Numbered from the stretch's first letter, positions 25,068 to 34,526 are shown. The stretch: 64,000 nucleotides of DNA from JAUHWL01 sp964416385 (GCA_964416385.1 CAYQDW010000004.1:1-64000), one strand, 5' to 3'. Numbers and translations: made by a program. Notes: generated by a model from the letters alone, not told the origin.

Positions 25068-25481
25068 CTATTTCTTAAGCAAATCGCGTATTTCAGTTAA
25101 GAGCTCCTGATCTTTGGTAGGGCCTGGTGGCGGCGCTGGTGTTGCAGCTTCTTTCTTTTTCATACGGTTCATCGCCTTAACCACCAAAAAAATCGCAAAT
25201 GCGATAATGATGAAGTCAAGAACGGTTTGAATAAACATGCCATAGTTTAAAGTTACAGCAGCAATCGCGTTTCCGGCTTCATCTAAGCTGGCATCTTTGA
25301 GCGTAAGGCTAAGGTCAGAAAAGTTGCTGTTACCAATAAGAAGGCCTATTGGTGGCATTAAAATATCATTTACAAAAGATGACACAATTTTGCCAAATGC
25401 GGCACCTATTACAACACCAACGGCTAAATCTACCACATTGCCGCGCATGGCAAAGGCTTTAAACTCTTTTAGAATACTCAT
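25068..25481 (-). CDS. mscL: Large-conductance mechanosensitive channel MscL
   Basis: The 137-residue inner-membrane channel opens under membrane tension to release solutes. The N-terminal helix and TM1 (FKAFAMRGNVVDLAVGVVIG, then AFGKIVSSFVNDILMPP) are highly conserved. TM2 is FIIIAFAIFLVVKAMNRM, and the C-terminal helix ends TEIRDLLKK. The length is normal. It is transcribed alone. A near-match -7 box (TAGCTTCG) lies about 30 bases upstream. Confidence 0.96.
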   Translation of the reverse strand: MSILKEFKAFAMRGNVVDLAVGVVIGAAFGKIVSSFVNDILMPPIGLLIGNSNFSDLSLTLKDASLDEAGNAIAAVTLNYGMFIQTVLDFIIIAFAIFLVVKAMNRMKKKEAATPAPPPGPTKDQELLTEIRDLLKK

Positions 25482-25611
25482 ACTTTTCTTGTATTAGATT
25501 TGAATTAGTCGAAGCTACAATTTCGCATGATACAATTTATACACTCCAAAAATCATTTAGATACGCTATTTAACCAATGTTTGATTTTTTCAAATCACAA
25601 CTAAGACTAAT

Positions 25612-25619
25612 TACATTTG
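25612..25619 (+). promoter_or_regulatory. -7 box of the membrane protein-cca operon
   Basis: TACATTTG matches TAnnTTTG exactly, 18 bases before the ATG at 25637. No TTG was found at the usual distance. Confidence 0.5.
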
Positions 25620-25636
25620 CACCCCTTTAAAATAAA

Positions 25637-25999
25637 ATGGCAGTAAAGTTTTTTATACTCTTCTTGTTTATCATCTCTGTGGCGGCCATACTTGTGCTTT
25701 ATGCATTAAAGATGGCCTACAACTTTTTATATCTGCGGCTACGCGATAAAAAAAAGCCAGGCGCTATAGGTGATTTTTTTACACGAAATTTCATTCATAA
25801 AGGTGATGATATGCGTTGGCAGAAGGCATTTTTTGCGCTACCACTTATGTTTGGTATTGTGCTTGAAGATGAACCCCAACCCATACAAGACATAAAACGC
25901 ATAATTAAAAGGCTACACATGGCTATTTACAGCGTGTTAATAGTTGCCATGTTACTGGCCATTTATGCTTCTAAAGCTTATCCTGAAGGATTATTTTAA
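25637..25999 (+). CDS. Small membrane protein of unknown function
   Basis: The 120-residue protein has two hydrophobic segments (FILFLFIISVAAILVLYAL near the N-terminus and AIYSVLIVAMLLAIYAS near the C-terminus). The basic, soluble middle contains YLRLRDKKKPG. No family is recognised. It overlaps the cca start by one base (TAATG) and is the first gene of an operon with cca and a PRiA4-type gene. Whether it has any link to tRNA maturation is unknown. Confidence 0.7.
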   Translation: MAVKFFILFLFIISVAAILVLYALKMAYNFLYLRLRDKKKPGAIGDFFTRNFIHKGDDMRWQKAFFALPLMFGIVLEDEPQPIQDIKRIIKRLHMAIYSVLIVAMLLAIYASKAYPEGLF

Positions 26000-27438
26000 T
26001 GATACACACAACGCAAATTGGTCATTTTGTAGATGCCTCAGTATTTAAAGCCGTAGCGAACGCGGCAGCAGATATTGGCGTAGAAGCCTATGTTGTTGGC
26101 GGCTATGTGCGCGATTGTCTACTTGGCAGGCCAAAGCCCAAAGATCTTGATTTTGTTTGTGTGGGTAGTGGCATTAAACTCGCCAAACGACTGGCAGAAA
26201 ATTCACCTGGTGCTGTAAAAGTCACGGTTTTTAAGCATTTTGGCACTGCACAAGTTCGCCTTTTTGGGTATGACTTAGAGTTTGTTGGGGCGCGTAAAGA
26301 ATCTTACAGTCAGCATTCGCGTAATCCAGCGGTAGAAGATGGAACCTTACAAGACGATCAAAATAGACGCGATTTTACCATTAATGCCATGGCCATATCT
26401 TTAAATAAAGATACCTATGGCCAATTGGTAGATCCTTTTAATGGTATAAATGATTTAAAAGAAGGGGTTTTGCGCACCCCGCTAGACCCCTTACAAACAT
26501 TTAGTGATGACCCTTTGCGGATGTTAAGGGCAACCAGGTTTGCGGCACAACTTGACTTTTATGTGCATCCGGAGGCTTTAAAAGCCATTGAAGAAACCCG
26601 AACGCGCATCGCGATAATTAGCAGAGAACGCATTGCCGATGAATTGACCAAAACATTGCAGGCACAACGTCCTTCAGTAGGCCTCGCCATTTTGTATCAA
26701 ACCGGTTTGTTAGCAGAAATCTTTCCAGAATTGGTTGCTCTTAAAGGTGTTGATGAGGTGGATGGGCAAACACATAAAGACAATTTTTATCACACCTTAC
26801 AGGTGGTAGATAACCTTTGCCGTAACAGTGATAACGTATGGTTGCGCTGGGCAGCATTGCTGCATGATATTGGCAAACCAGTTACGAAACGGTTTGTAAA
26901 AGGCATAGGCTGGACGTTTCATGGCCATGAATTTGTGGGGAGTAAAATGGTGCCAAGAATTTTTAAAAACCTCAAACTTCCGCAGAATGAGAAAATGCGT
27001 TTTGTGCAAAAAATCGTAAAACTAAGCTCTAGGCCCATAGCCTTGGTTGAAGATGTGGTTACAGACAGTGCGGTTAGACGGTTGCTTTTTGAAGCTGGAG
27101 ATGACATAGATGACCTCATGATACTTTGTGAAGCAGACATTACCACAAAAAACAACAAAAAGCGAGATCGGTATCTGCGCAATTTTGCTGTGGTTAGAGA
27201 GAAATTGGCTGAGGTAGAAAAAAAAGACCGCCTGCGCAATTGGCAGCCGCCTGTTGATGGCGAAGAGATCATGAATGTTTTTGGTATTGCACCAGGAAGA
27301 GAAGTAGGTATTATTAAGCAAGCCATTCGCGAAGCAATCTTAGAAGGTACCATACCTAATGAGTACCAAGCTGCTTATACATATATGCTGGCCTTAGGCA
27401 CTGAGATAGGTTTAACACGCAAACAGGAAAAAAATTAA
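25999..27438 (+). CDS. cca: CCA tRNA nucleotidyltransferase
   Basis: Adds or repairs the CCA end of tRNAs. This matters here because the tRNA genes in the window do not encode CCA. The 479-residue protein has the nucleotidyltransferase signature VVGGYVRDCLLGRPKPKDLD, FGTAQVRLFGYDLEFVGARKE, and the RRDFTINAMA neck. A C-terminal HD domain carries LLHDIGKPVTKRF and FHGHE. HD-fused forms are common in Bacteroidota and may have extra phosphatase activity. It overlaps both neighbours by one base. Confidence 0.95.
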   Translation: MIHTTQIGHFVDASVFKAVANAAADIGVEAYVVGGYVRDCLLGRPKPKDLDFVCVGSGIKLAKRLAENSPGAVKVTVFKHFGTAQVRLFGYDLEFVGARKESYSQHSRNPAVEDGTLQDDQNRRDFTINAMAISLNKDTYGQLVDPFNGINDLKEGVLRTPLDPLQTFSDDPLRMLRATRFAAQLDFYVHPEALKAIEETRTRIAIISRERIADELTKTLQAQRPSVGLAILYQTGLLAEIFPELVALKGVDEVDGQTHKDNFYHTLQVVDNLCRNSDNVWLRWAALLHDIGKPVTKRFVKGIGWTFHGHEFVGSKMVPRIFKNLKLPQNEKMRFVQKIVKLSSRPIALVEDVVTDSAVRRLLFEAGDDIDDLMILCEADITTKNNKKRDRYLRNFAVVREKLAEVEKKDRLRNWQPPVDGEEIMNVFGIAPGREVGIIKQAIREAILEGTIPNEYQAAYTYMLALGTEIGLTRKQEKN

Positions 27439-27995
27439 TGCAACACGTTTTTGTTTTTAGGGTAATCTTAGATTCTGCAGATGAAGATGTTTTTCGGGAT
27501 ATTGAAGTTTTAGCGACACAAACCTTAGAAGACCTTCACCTAGGCATATTAAATGCTTTTGGCATTGCCCCAGGCGAGATGGCATCTTTTTACATGAGTG
27601 ATGATCAATGGCATCAAGGCGAAGAAGTGCCACTGGTTGATATGGGCTTTGGGGCTATAAATATGGGCTTAATGCATGATATTGCGTTAAATACGTGGTT
27701 AGATACAGCAGGCAAAAGAGCGCTTTATGTCTATGATTATCTTGCGTTATGGACATTTTTTGTGGAATTTGTTGAGAAAAAAGAAATCGAAATAACAGAT
27801 ATTTTAGAAGAAAAAGTTTTGTTATTTCCAAAAACAGTTTACTTTTACGGCCGTAATCCGAATGAAGCACCGTCTAAAGATTTTGCTTCAAATGAAACTG
27901 AAAAAAAGCATTTATTTGATGATGCTTTTGAAAATGAAGAAGATGATTTCGGAGACGATGAACAAAGTTTTAACGACTACCATGATGAATGGTAG
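27438..27995 (+). CDS. PRiA4 ORF3 / IS1096 passenger-type protein
   Basis: The 185-residue protein begins MQHVFVFRVILDS, with LEDLHLGILNAFGI and YVYDYLALWTFFVEF. This pattern matches the plasmid pRiA4b ORF-3-like family. A strongly acidic tail (ENEEDDFGDDEQSFNDY) closes it. The family has no firm function, and despite its name nothing here indicates a mobile element. The start overlaps the cca stop by one base (TAATG), so it is the last gene of that operon, and a terminator follows. Confidence 0.82.
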   Translation: MQHVFVFRVILDSADEDVFRDIEVLATQTLEDLHLGILNAFGIAPGEMASFYMSDDQWHQGEEVPLVDMGFGAINMGLMHDIALNTWLDTAGKRALYVYDYLALWTFFVEFVEKKEIEITDILEEKVLLFPKTVYFYGRNPNEAPSKDFASNETEKKHLFDDAFENEEDDFGDDEQSFNDYHDEW

Positions 27996-28021
27996 GTTTT
28001 CATAGGTTGATTGGTTAGGTT

Positions 28022-28055
28022 GCGAGCCCCGCTTTTAGCGGGGCTCGCGTTTTTT
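28022..28055. terminator. Terminator between convergent genes
   Basis: Perfect 11-bp stem GCGAGCCCCGC/GCGGGGCTCGC (28022-28048) with loop TTTTA, followed by six T on the plus strand. It serves the cca operon. The minus-strand gene ends right at the T run. Confidence 0.88.
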
Positions 28056-28353
28056 AGTCAATTTTTACAGAAAGTATGCGGTGTACAGGAAGTTTAATGC
28101 GCCCCTTTAACAAGATGTGCGTACCTAATTGCACCCATATTGTTGTGTGAATACGCTTTATAGAATCGGTATCCATGAAAAAAATATGGACTTTTCGCTG
28201 TTCTAAATTGCCCAAACTTGTAGCACGGTGAATTTGCCTTGAACGCTTCATCATGGCCTCTCTGTTGGGTAATACATCCTCTGCAGGAAAAGTTAAGGTA
28301 TTGATGGAGTCTCTATCAATAAATTGGGCATGATCTAGAAATGTATCAGACAT
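28054..28353 (-). CDS. Conserved small protein of unknown function
   Basis: The 99-residue protein has no signal peptide or membrane segment. The second half (HIFFMDTDSIKRIHTTIW, GRIKLPVHRILSVKI) looks like a small beta-barrel fold. A good promoter box upstream and a terminator at the end support a real gene. I cannot name a family. Confidence 0.6.
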   Translation of the reverse strand: MSDTFLDHAQFIDRDSINTLTFPAEDVLPNREAMMKRSRQIHRATSLGNLEQRKVHIFFMDTDSIKRIHTTIWVQLGTHILLKGRIKLPVHRILSVKID

Positions 28354-28394
28354 CCGATGAAGAAATTTAGCGCGTGTTAAGCCTACCGAAAGTA

Positions 28395-28402
28395 CAAATT
28401 TA
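28395..28402 (-). promoter_or_regulatory. -7 box of the 99-residue protein gene
   Basis: TAAATTTG on the minus strand matches TAnnTTTG, about 42 bases before the ATG at 28353. The -33 region is not convincing. Confidence 0.45.
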
Positions 28403-28473
28403 TACTTCAGTAAAACTGATTTGTAACAGGTTTAAGATCGTGCCCTTAGATTTTTAACCTTTGCCACTACATT

Positions 28474-29295
28474 ATGAGCAACCATAAAACATCCTTTAAA
28501 CAACAGCTCCATACCATCATCTTTGAAGCCGAAACACGCGGTGGTAAAGCATTTGACGTAGCCTTATTTATTATGATTATGGGCAGCATTGCAGTGGTGA
28601 TGCTAGAAAGTGTTGCTGCTTTAGATGCTAAATATCACCGTCTTTTTTATGCGCTAGAATGGTTTTTTACCATCGTATTTACGGTAGAATATGCCCTGCG
28701 TATTTATAGTATTGGTACACCCATGAGGTACATCTGGAGTTTTTACGGCATTATTGATCTGCTCGCTATTTTACCAACCTATTTGGCCATTTTCTTTGCT
28801 GGCTCACACATGCTGGTTACGGTGCGTATTTTACGTCTGTTGCGCATTTTTCGGGTACTCAAGTTATCGCGCTTTATGAGCGAGAGCAACGCACTTTTAA
28901 TGGCATTGTGGGCAAGTAGACGAAAAATTTCAGTATTTCTTTTTGTGGTATTTCTAATTACAATTATCATGGGTACGCTCATGTATCTCATAGAAGGCAA
29001 GGAGAATGGTTTTACCAGCATCCCCCTCAGTATCTATTGGGCCATTGTAACATTAACAACAGTTGGATTTGGAGATATCACCCCAAAAACAGAACTGGGG
29101 CAGGCCCTCGCAGCCTTTATTATGATATTGGGCTATGGCATTATTGCCGTGCCAACGGGCATTGTGAGTTCAGAAATGGTAAAGGCTAGCAACCAAGATT
29201 CTGGCACCACAGATAGTTGCCATAATTGTGGGGCAGAAGGGCATAGGTTAGGGGCCAAATTTTGTTATAAATGTGGTCACGTGCTTGATTTATAA
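28474..29295 (+). CDS. Voltage-gated potassium channel with C-terminal zinc ribbon
   Basis: The 273-residue inner-membrane protein has six transmembrane segments. The S4 segment carries regularly spaced arginines (VRILRLLRIFRVLKL). The pore loop has LTTVGFGDITP, the K+ selectivity filter. After S6 the protein ends with CHNCGAEG and FCYKCGH (C249, C252, C264, C267), a small zinc-ribbon-like domain, instead of a cyclic-nucleotide domain. The zinc ribbon might assemble or gate the channel; this is inference. miaA starts 2 bp downstream. Confidence 0.9.
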   Translation: MSNHKTSFKQQLHTIIFEAETRGGKAFDVALFIMIMGSIAVVMLESVAALDAKYHRLFYALEWFFTIVFTVEYALRIYSIGTPMRYIWSFYGIIDLLAILPTYLAIFFAGSHMLVTVRILRLLRIFRVLKLSRFMSESNALLMALWASRRKISVFLFVVFLITIIMGTLMYLIEGKENGFTSIPLSIYWAIVTLTTVGFGDITPKTELGQALAAFIMILGYGIIAVPTGIVSSEMVKASNQDSGTTDSCHNCGAEGHRLGAKFCYKCGHVLDL

Positions 29296-29297
29296 AC

Positions 29298-30203
29298 ATG
29301 CTAGAGTCTGCCGGGCATAACCTCATATATGTTGCAGGGCCTACTGCAAGCGGTAAAACCGATGTGTCCATTGCGTTGGCTAAAAGCCTCAATACTGAGA
29401 TTATCTCATGCGACAGTCGACAGTTTTTTAAAGAACTAAAAATTGGCGCAGCGCCACCCACCAAAGAGCAACTACAAGCAGTAAAGCACCATTTTATTCA
29501 GCATCTATCAGTAATGCAAGACTATAATGCCGGACGTTTTGGTGCCGAGGCGCAAGACCTTTTAGAGCAACTTTTTAAAGCGCATAAAACGGCTATCATG
29601 GTAGGCGGCAGTGGCTTGTATGCCAATGCTGTTTTATATGGTTTTGATGATTTACCCCAAGCTAACGAATCGGTACGCGCCCATTACGCCAAAGTGTTAA
29701 CGGCAGAAGGGCTTGAGGCCTTACAACGAGAATTGGCACTGAAAGACCCTGAATATTTCGAAGAAGTAGATCGGTATAACCCACATCGTTTAATACGTGC
29801 CTTAGAAGTTATTGCTTCCACAGGGGCAAAGTATTCTGCGCTTCGCCAACAAAATAACAAGCGTGCCAACTTTAAAACTACCATTTTGGTCATGGATGTA
29901 CCAAGAGAAGAACTCTACGCAAACATCAACGCACGGGTAGACCATATGGTAAACGCTGGGCTAGAGGAGGAAGCACGCACCCTTTGGCCACAAGCCCATT
30001 TACAAACCCTTAATACCGTGGGTTATAAAGAATGGTTTGCACATTTTAGGGGCGAAATAACCCGAGCACAAACCATAGATTTAATCAAACAAAATACCCG
30101 CAGGTTTGCTAAACGGCAGATTACGTGGTTTAAGCGCTATAAAGAAGCAATATGGGTAAAGCCTGATGATCTTGCGGGGATGATGAAAATTCTCAACCCG
30201 TAA
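29298..30203 (+). CDS. miaA: tRNA dimethylallyltransferase
   Basis: Transfers dimethylallyl to A37 of tRNAs that read UNN codons. The 301-residue protein has the P-loop VAGPTASGKTDVSIALA at residues 12-28, ISCDSRQFFKELKIG with the DSRQ motif, and VGGSGLYANAVLYG. HRLIRALEVI and the C-terminal RRFAKRQITWFKRY are also diagnostic. It lies 2 bp after the channel gene and 30 bp before lpxK. Confidence 0.96.
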   Translation: MLESAGHNLIYVAGPTASGKTDVSIALAKSLNTEIISCDSRQFFKELKIGAAPPTKEQLQAVKHHFIQHLSVMQDYNAGRFGAEAQDLLEQLFKAHKTAIMVGGSGLYANAVLYGFDDLPQANESVRAHYAKVLTAEGLEALQRELALKDPEYFEEVDRYNPHRLIRALEVIASTGAKYSALRQQNNKRANFKTTILVMDVPREELYANINARVDHMVNAGLEEEARTLWPQAHLQTLNTVGYKEWFAHFRGEITRAQTIDLIKQNTRRFAKRQITWFKRYKEAIWVKPDDLAGMMKILNP

Positions 30204-30233
30204 TTAATTCTATTTGCGCTTTATCTTGCACAC

Positions 30234-31253
30234 ATGAAACTGGCGCGTCCTTTTCTCATTTTCCTGAATCCGCTGTATGCATTGATCACTTGGCTGCGCA
30301 ATGTTTTTTTTGATATTGGTTTGTTACAGAGCACTTGGTTTAATCACCCAGTAATAGTTATTGGCAACCTGAGTACAGGCGGCACGGGTAAAACCCCGCA
30401 TACAGAATTCTTGATAAAGCAGTTAAAAAACGACTATAAATTGGCGGTGCTTAGCCGTGGTTATGGCCGTAAAAGCCGTGGCTATCAGGAGGCAGGATTA
30501 TTGCCATTAGCCAATTTGGTGGGTGATGAACCTGCCCAAATCAAACAAAAATTTCAAGATATAACAGTTGCGGTTGATGCAAATCGTGTAGCGGGAATTA
30601 ATCGTTTGCTGGCTAAAAAAAATAAACCAGAGGTTGTTTTACTAGACGATGCCTTTCAACACAGATGGCTGGAGGCGGGGTATTACATACTGCTAACGCC
30701 ATACAAACAGCCCTATACGCGCGATTTCTTGTTGCCAGCCGGAAACCTTCGCGAACTTCGTGCGGGTGCTTCTCGTGCTCATTGTATTATTGTAACCAAA
30801 TGCCCAGAAGATTTAGGTAAACCAGAAATGGACGCATTGATTGCTGAACTTAACCCGTTAAGCCATCAAGATGTATTTTTTACCACAATTAAATATGCTC
30901 AACCAGTTGGTTCATTATTTGACATCAATGCGGTACCATTTTTATTGGTCACGGGTATTGCAGATAGCAGCGCGTTAGTCAATCACCTGCAAAAAGCCAA
31001 TGCTAACTTTCAACATGTTCGCTTTTCTGATCATCATCATTTTACTGATGCAGACATAGCAGACTTAATAAAGCGGGCAAAAGAGGCCAGGCTAGCGCAT
31101 ATCGTTACCACAGAAAAAGATTTTCAGCGGCTACCCACAGCGCCATTTGAAGCGGTGGGTATAAAGCTTACATATATTCCCATAGAGGTGGTTTTTTTGC
31201 GTGATGAGGCCTTGTTTTTGAAAAACATTCGCACATATATAGCTGGCTATTAA
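30234..31253 (+). CDS. lpxK: Tetraacyldisaccharide 4'-kinase
   Basis: Phosphorylates the lipid A precursor at the 4' position, so the cell makes lipopolysaccharide. The 339-residue membrane-associated protein has an N-terminal hydrophobic helix and the Walker A motif VIGNLSTGGTGKTPHTEFL. LSRGYGRKSRGY, VGDEPAQIKQKF and VVLLDDAFQHRWL follow. TTEKDFQRLP near the C-terminus is also conserved. It is in line with miaA and is probably cotranscribed. Confidence 0.95.
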   Translation: MKLARPFLIFLNPLYALITWLRNVFFDIGLLQSTWFNHPVIVIGNLSTGGTGKTPHTEFLIKQLKNDYKLAVLSRGYGRKSRGYQEAGLLPLANLVGDEPAQIKQKFQDITVAVDANRVAGINRLLAKKNKPEVVLLDDAFQHRWLEAGYYILLTPYKQPYTRDFLLPAGNLRELRAGASRAHCIIVTKCPEDLGKPEMDALIAELNPLSHQDVFFTTIKYAQPVGSLFDINAVPFLLVTGIADSSALVNHLQKANANFQHVRFSDHHHFTDADIADLIKRAKEARLAHIVTTEKDFQRLPTAPFEAVGIKLTYIPIEVVFLRDEALFLKNIRTYIAGY

Positions 31254-31381
31254 TCGCCTGCCGCACCCGCTTTGCCTTAAATCAAATTCACCATTGCAGA
31301 CATAAATCTTGGCCCCGCCAATAGGCCGTTTTAGAAAGTGTAGAGCCGTATCAAATTGGCAATATTTTAGCGGTTGAGGCG

Positions 31382-31389
31382 TAATTTTG
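31382..31389 (+). promoter_or_regulatory. -7 box of gatB
   Basis: TAATTTTG matches TAnnTTTG exactly, 29 bases before the gatB ATG. A TTG lies 23 bases upstream (31356-31358), slightly further than usual. Confidence 0.5.
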
Positions 31390-31417
31390 CGTTCTTTGCA
31401 CATCCTAAGAATTTGGT

Positions 31418-32878
31418 ATGCAAACAGCAACAAAGCAACAATATGAAGCCGTTATCGGGCTTGAAGTACATATCCAGCTAAATACACATTCTAAAGCCTA
31501 TTCTAGTGATGCCACCACTTACGGGGCATTGCCCAACACCCAGGTTAGTCCGGTAAGTTTAGGCCATCCAGGCACGCTGCCCATGTTTAATGAAAAGGCG
31601 GTGGCTTATGCAGTACGGCTTGGTGTGGCTTGCCAAAGTACCATCCGTGAGCGTAATGAGTTTGCGCGTAAGAACTACTTTTATGCAGACTTGCCCAAGG
31701 GTTATCAAATTACCCAACATCACACGCCTATCTGTAATGGCGGTCGTATTCGCATCAAAGATGCTCAGGGTAATGAAAAAATAATTGGAATCACCCGCAT
31801 ACACATGGAAGAAGATTCTGGGAAGAGCATACATGACCTAGACCCTTTTAATACGCTTATTGACCTCAACCGCGCTGGTGTACCACTTTTAGAAATGGTT
31901 AGTGAACCCGATTTTAGAGATGGCATTGAGGCTTATAACTACCTAAGCGAAGTACGTAAATTGGTACGTTATCTGGATATTAGTGACGGAAATATGGAGG
32001 AGGGGAGCTTGCGTTGTGATGTTAACGTTTCTGTACGTCCGGTTGGTAGAGAAAAATTTGGCACCAAAGTAGAGGTTAAGAATATGAACTCTTTCCGAAA
32101 TGTGCAGCGTGCCATAGACCATGAGATAGAACGCCAAATTGCACTCATAGAAAATGGCGGTGAAGTAATTCAAGAAACAAGAACTTTTGACGCTGCAAAA
32201 GGCACCACCAGTGCCATGCGTACCAAAGAGGATGCACATGATTACCGTTATTTTAATGAGCCTGATTTGCAGCCCGTAATCGTTACAGATACCTATATAG
32301 ACGAGGTAAGGTCTAGCATGCCTCCGCTGCCAAATGAACTCTTTACAAAATACACACAAGAGCTCGGATTAAGTGACTATGATGCGGGGGTGCTTACAGA
32401 AAACAAGCAGTTTGCCATGTATTTTGAAGCGCTTATAAACCACACAGAAAACGTGAAATCTGCTGCAAATTGGATGATGGGAGCAATTAAGAGTCATTTA
32501 AATGACAAAGCCATTGATATTTCAGACTTCTTAGTTGCACCAGAAAAAATAGCCGCATGTATTGCTTTGGTTGATGCTGGTAAGATTAGCAACACCATTG
32601 CAGCACAAAATGTATTTCCATTATTGATAACGCACCCAGAGGCAGATCCATTGGCGTTGGCAACGGAAAATAACTGGTTGCAAGAAAGTGATAGCGATGC
32701 GCTAAGTGATTTTGTAAAGCAAGCGCTAGCAAAGTACCCTGAAAAGGTAGAAGAGTATAAAAACGGTAAAAAAGGGCTATTGGGTTTATTTATGGGCGAA
32801 GTTATGAAGCTCAGCCAAGGTAAAGCAGACCCAAAAGTGGCCAGCCAATTAGTGCAACAAGCGTTGGAAGAACAATAG
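31418..32878 (+). CDS. gatB: Asp-tRNA(Asn)/Glu-tRNA(Gln) amidotransferase subunit B
   Basis: The kinase/transamidase subunit of GatCAB forms Gln-tRNA(Gln) or Asn-tRNA(Asn). The 486-residue protein has EAVIGLEVHIQLNTHSKAYS at the N-terminus and PGTLPMFNEKAV. KNYFYADLPKGYQITQHHTP and IHMEEDSGKSIHD are also GatB blocks. The C-terminal GatB/YqeY helical domain ends LVQQALEEQ. gatA and gatC are not in the window. The length is normal. Confidence 0.97.
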   Translation: MQTATKQQYEAVIGLEVHIQLNTHSKAYSSDATTYGALPNTQVSPVSLGHPGTLPMFNEKAVAYAVRLGVACQSTIRERNEFARKNYFYADLPKGYQITQHHTPICNGGRIRIKDAQGNEKIIGITRIHMEEDSGKSIHDLDPFNTLIDLNRAGVPLLEMVSEPDFRDGIEAYNYLSEVRKLVRYLDISDGNMEEGSLRCDVNVSVRPVGREKFGTKVEVKNMNSFRNVQRAIDHEIERQIALIENGGEVIQETRTFDAAKGTTSAMRTKEDAHDYRYFNEPDLQPVIVTDTYIDEVRSSMPPLPNELFTKYTQELGLSDYDAGVLTENKQFAMYFEALINHTENVKSAANWMMGAIKSHLNDKAIDISDFLVAPEKIAACIALVDAGKISNTIAAQNVFPLLITHPEADPLALATENNWLQESDSDALSDFVKQALAKYPEKVEEYKNGKKGLLGLFMGEVMKLSQGKADPKVASQLVQQALEEQ

Positions 32879-32922
32879 GTTTCATCGCCAACATTTTGTT
32901 TGGAAAAAAGGAAGATACAAGA

Positions 32923-34101
32923 ATGAATTACTTAAAAGGGCTAACTTTAATTGCCGCCAGTATTTGTGTTTTATCATGCACGCAGCAAAAAAAAACTGGG
33001 ATACACGGGGTGGTGCAATACTGCGATGAAGTACTGGTGCTAGAAATTACAACCCAGCAATTAAAACCTATTGATACCCTGCTCATTACCGATAAGACTT
33101 TTAATTATCAACCCAATACAGATGTGCCTACTTTCCTGTTGTTTGAGTTCCCAACGGGCAGTAAAATTCCTGTTTTATATCAGCCAGGGGAATATATCGA
33201 GCTAAACATCAATGATACCACAGAGTTTGGCGATTTTACAGCAAGTGGCTCATTAAGCACTGCGCGTTTGGCACGCCAGCGGGATTTGCTTTCTGCAACT
33301 GCAAGATTTATTGATTCTTTAGATGAAGTAAATGCCACCTATCTTGACACTAGTAGTAATTCTTCAATCCGAAGAGATTTGTACGATGCAGCTCAACAAC
33401 GCTTGGCCCAGCACCGCAAAGCATTAGAGGCGATTATAGATGAAGACACGACAGACTTAGGCAATATTTTGGCATTAAATCAACGTTTAGGAGAGATTGA
33501 CTTTTTTGATTATCAGCACGATTACGCGTATTATGAAAAGGTAGATCGCGGCTTACAGGCAGCACATCCAGACCATGCACACGCCAATTATTTTCACAAG
33601 CGATTAGAGGAATATAAAGCGGCAATGGTGCGCCAAATGCGTATTGATAATGCTGCAGAAAAGGTTGTTGTGGGTACACAAGCACCAGAAATTTCGTTGC
33701 CTAATTTAGAGGGCGAAATTTTAAATCTATCTGATTTACGCGGCAAGGTTGTCTTGATTGATTTTTGGGCGAGTTGGTGTGGGCCGTGCCGTAGGGCCAA
33801 TCCTGAATTGGTGGCACTCTATGAAAAATATAAAACCAAGGGCTTTGAAATTTTTTCAGTTTCGTTAGATGGCATCCCCAACCAACCAAACCCTAAGAAT
33901 GATTGGCGTTTTGCCATAGAAAAAGATGGTCTTATTTGGCCATACCATGTATCTGATTTAGTCGGCTTTGAAAGTCAGGTATTTGATTTATACGGTTTTG
34001 ACGGCATACCATTTACGATTTTAGTAGATGGGCAAGGAAAGATTTTGGCGCGCAACCTCCGCGGAAAAGCATTGGCGCAAAAGCTTGCAGAGTTATTATA
34101 A
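32923..34101 (+). CDS. TlpA-like thiol-disulfide lipoprotein with DUF4369 domain
   Basis: The protein has about 392 residues and a lipoprotein signal peptide ending SICVLSC. The first part is a DUF4369-like beta domain, the middle is helical, and the C-terminal 140 residues are a thioredoxin/AhpC-TSA fold with WASWCGPCRRANPEL and cis-proline in FDGIPFTILVDG. The family acts on periplasmic disulfides, for example for cytochrome or surface-protein maturation. I use the ATG at 32923; the longer frame begins at a TTG at 32896 before the signal peptide. Confidence 0.88.
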   Translation: MNYLKGLTLIAASICVLSCTQQKKTGIHGVVQYCDEVLVLEITTQQLKPIDTLLITDKTFNYQPNTDVPTFLLFEFPTGSKIPVLYQPGEYIELNINDTTEFGDFTASGSLSTARLARQRDLLSATARFIDSLDEVNATYLDTSSNSSIRRDLYDAAQQRLAQHRKALEAIIDEDTTDLGNILALNQRLGEIDFFDYQHDYAYYEKVDRGLQAAHPDHAHANYFHKRLEEYKAAMVRQMRIDNAAEKVVVGTQAPEISLPNLEGEILNLSDLRGKVVLIDFWASWCGPCRRANPELVALYEKYKTKGFEIFSVSLDGIPNQPNPKNDWRFAIEKDGLIWPYHVSDLVGFESQVFDLYGFDGIPFTILVDGQGKILARNLRGKALAQKLAELL

Positions 34102-34106
34102 ACTTT

Positions 34107-34526
34107 ATGATGCCAACTAAGTATTTGGTGGCCACAGATGTTGTGTTGTTTACGCAGGATGATGCATTGGAAGTATTGCTCATCCAACGAAAAAACCAAC
34201 CATTTCAAAATGCTTGGGCATTGCCCGGTGGATTTTTAGACCCTGAAGAAGATTTGTGCGCAGGTGCTTTACGCGAATTACATGAAGAAACGGGTATTAA
34301 GCTCATGGATGCAACACAACTTGGCGCATACGGTGCACCCCATCGCGACCCACGGGGTAGGGTAATTAGCATTGCGTTTTATGCACAAACGGATAAAAAA
34401 GCGGTAAAACCAAAGGCTGCTGATGATGCTAAAAACGTGGGCTGGTTTTCTGTAGATGCTTTGCCACCTCTGGCTTTTGATCATGCCATAATCATTGCAG
34501 ATGCTTTGAGACGCGTTACAGGCTAA
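34107..34526 (+). CDS. NUDIX hydrolase
   Basis: The 139-residue protein carries a NUDIX box with the expected pattern (GGFLDPEEDLCAGALREL followed by HEETG) at about residues 37-60. The N-terminus ATDVVLFTQ and APHRDPRGRVISIAF resemble ADP-ribose or NrtR-type NUDIX enzymes. Hydrolysis of a nucleoside diphosphate derivative is likely; the substrate is unknown. It starts 5 bp after the TlpA-like gene and may be cotranscribed. Confidence 0.9.
   Translation: MMPTKYLVATDVVLFTQDDALEVLLIQRKNQPFQNAWALPGGFLDPEEDLCAGALRELHEETGIKLMDATQLGAYGAPHRDPRGRVISIAFYAQTDKKAVKPKAADDAKNVGWFSVDALPPLAFDHAIIIADALRRVTG

Noticed and set aside
27438..27995. Mobile-element passenger gene, as the family name suggests
   Set aside because: It is tightly coupled to cca with no terminal repeats or transposase nearby, so it is a resident gene.
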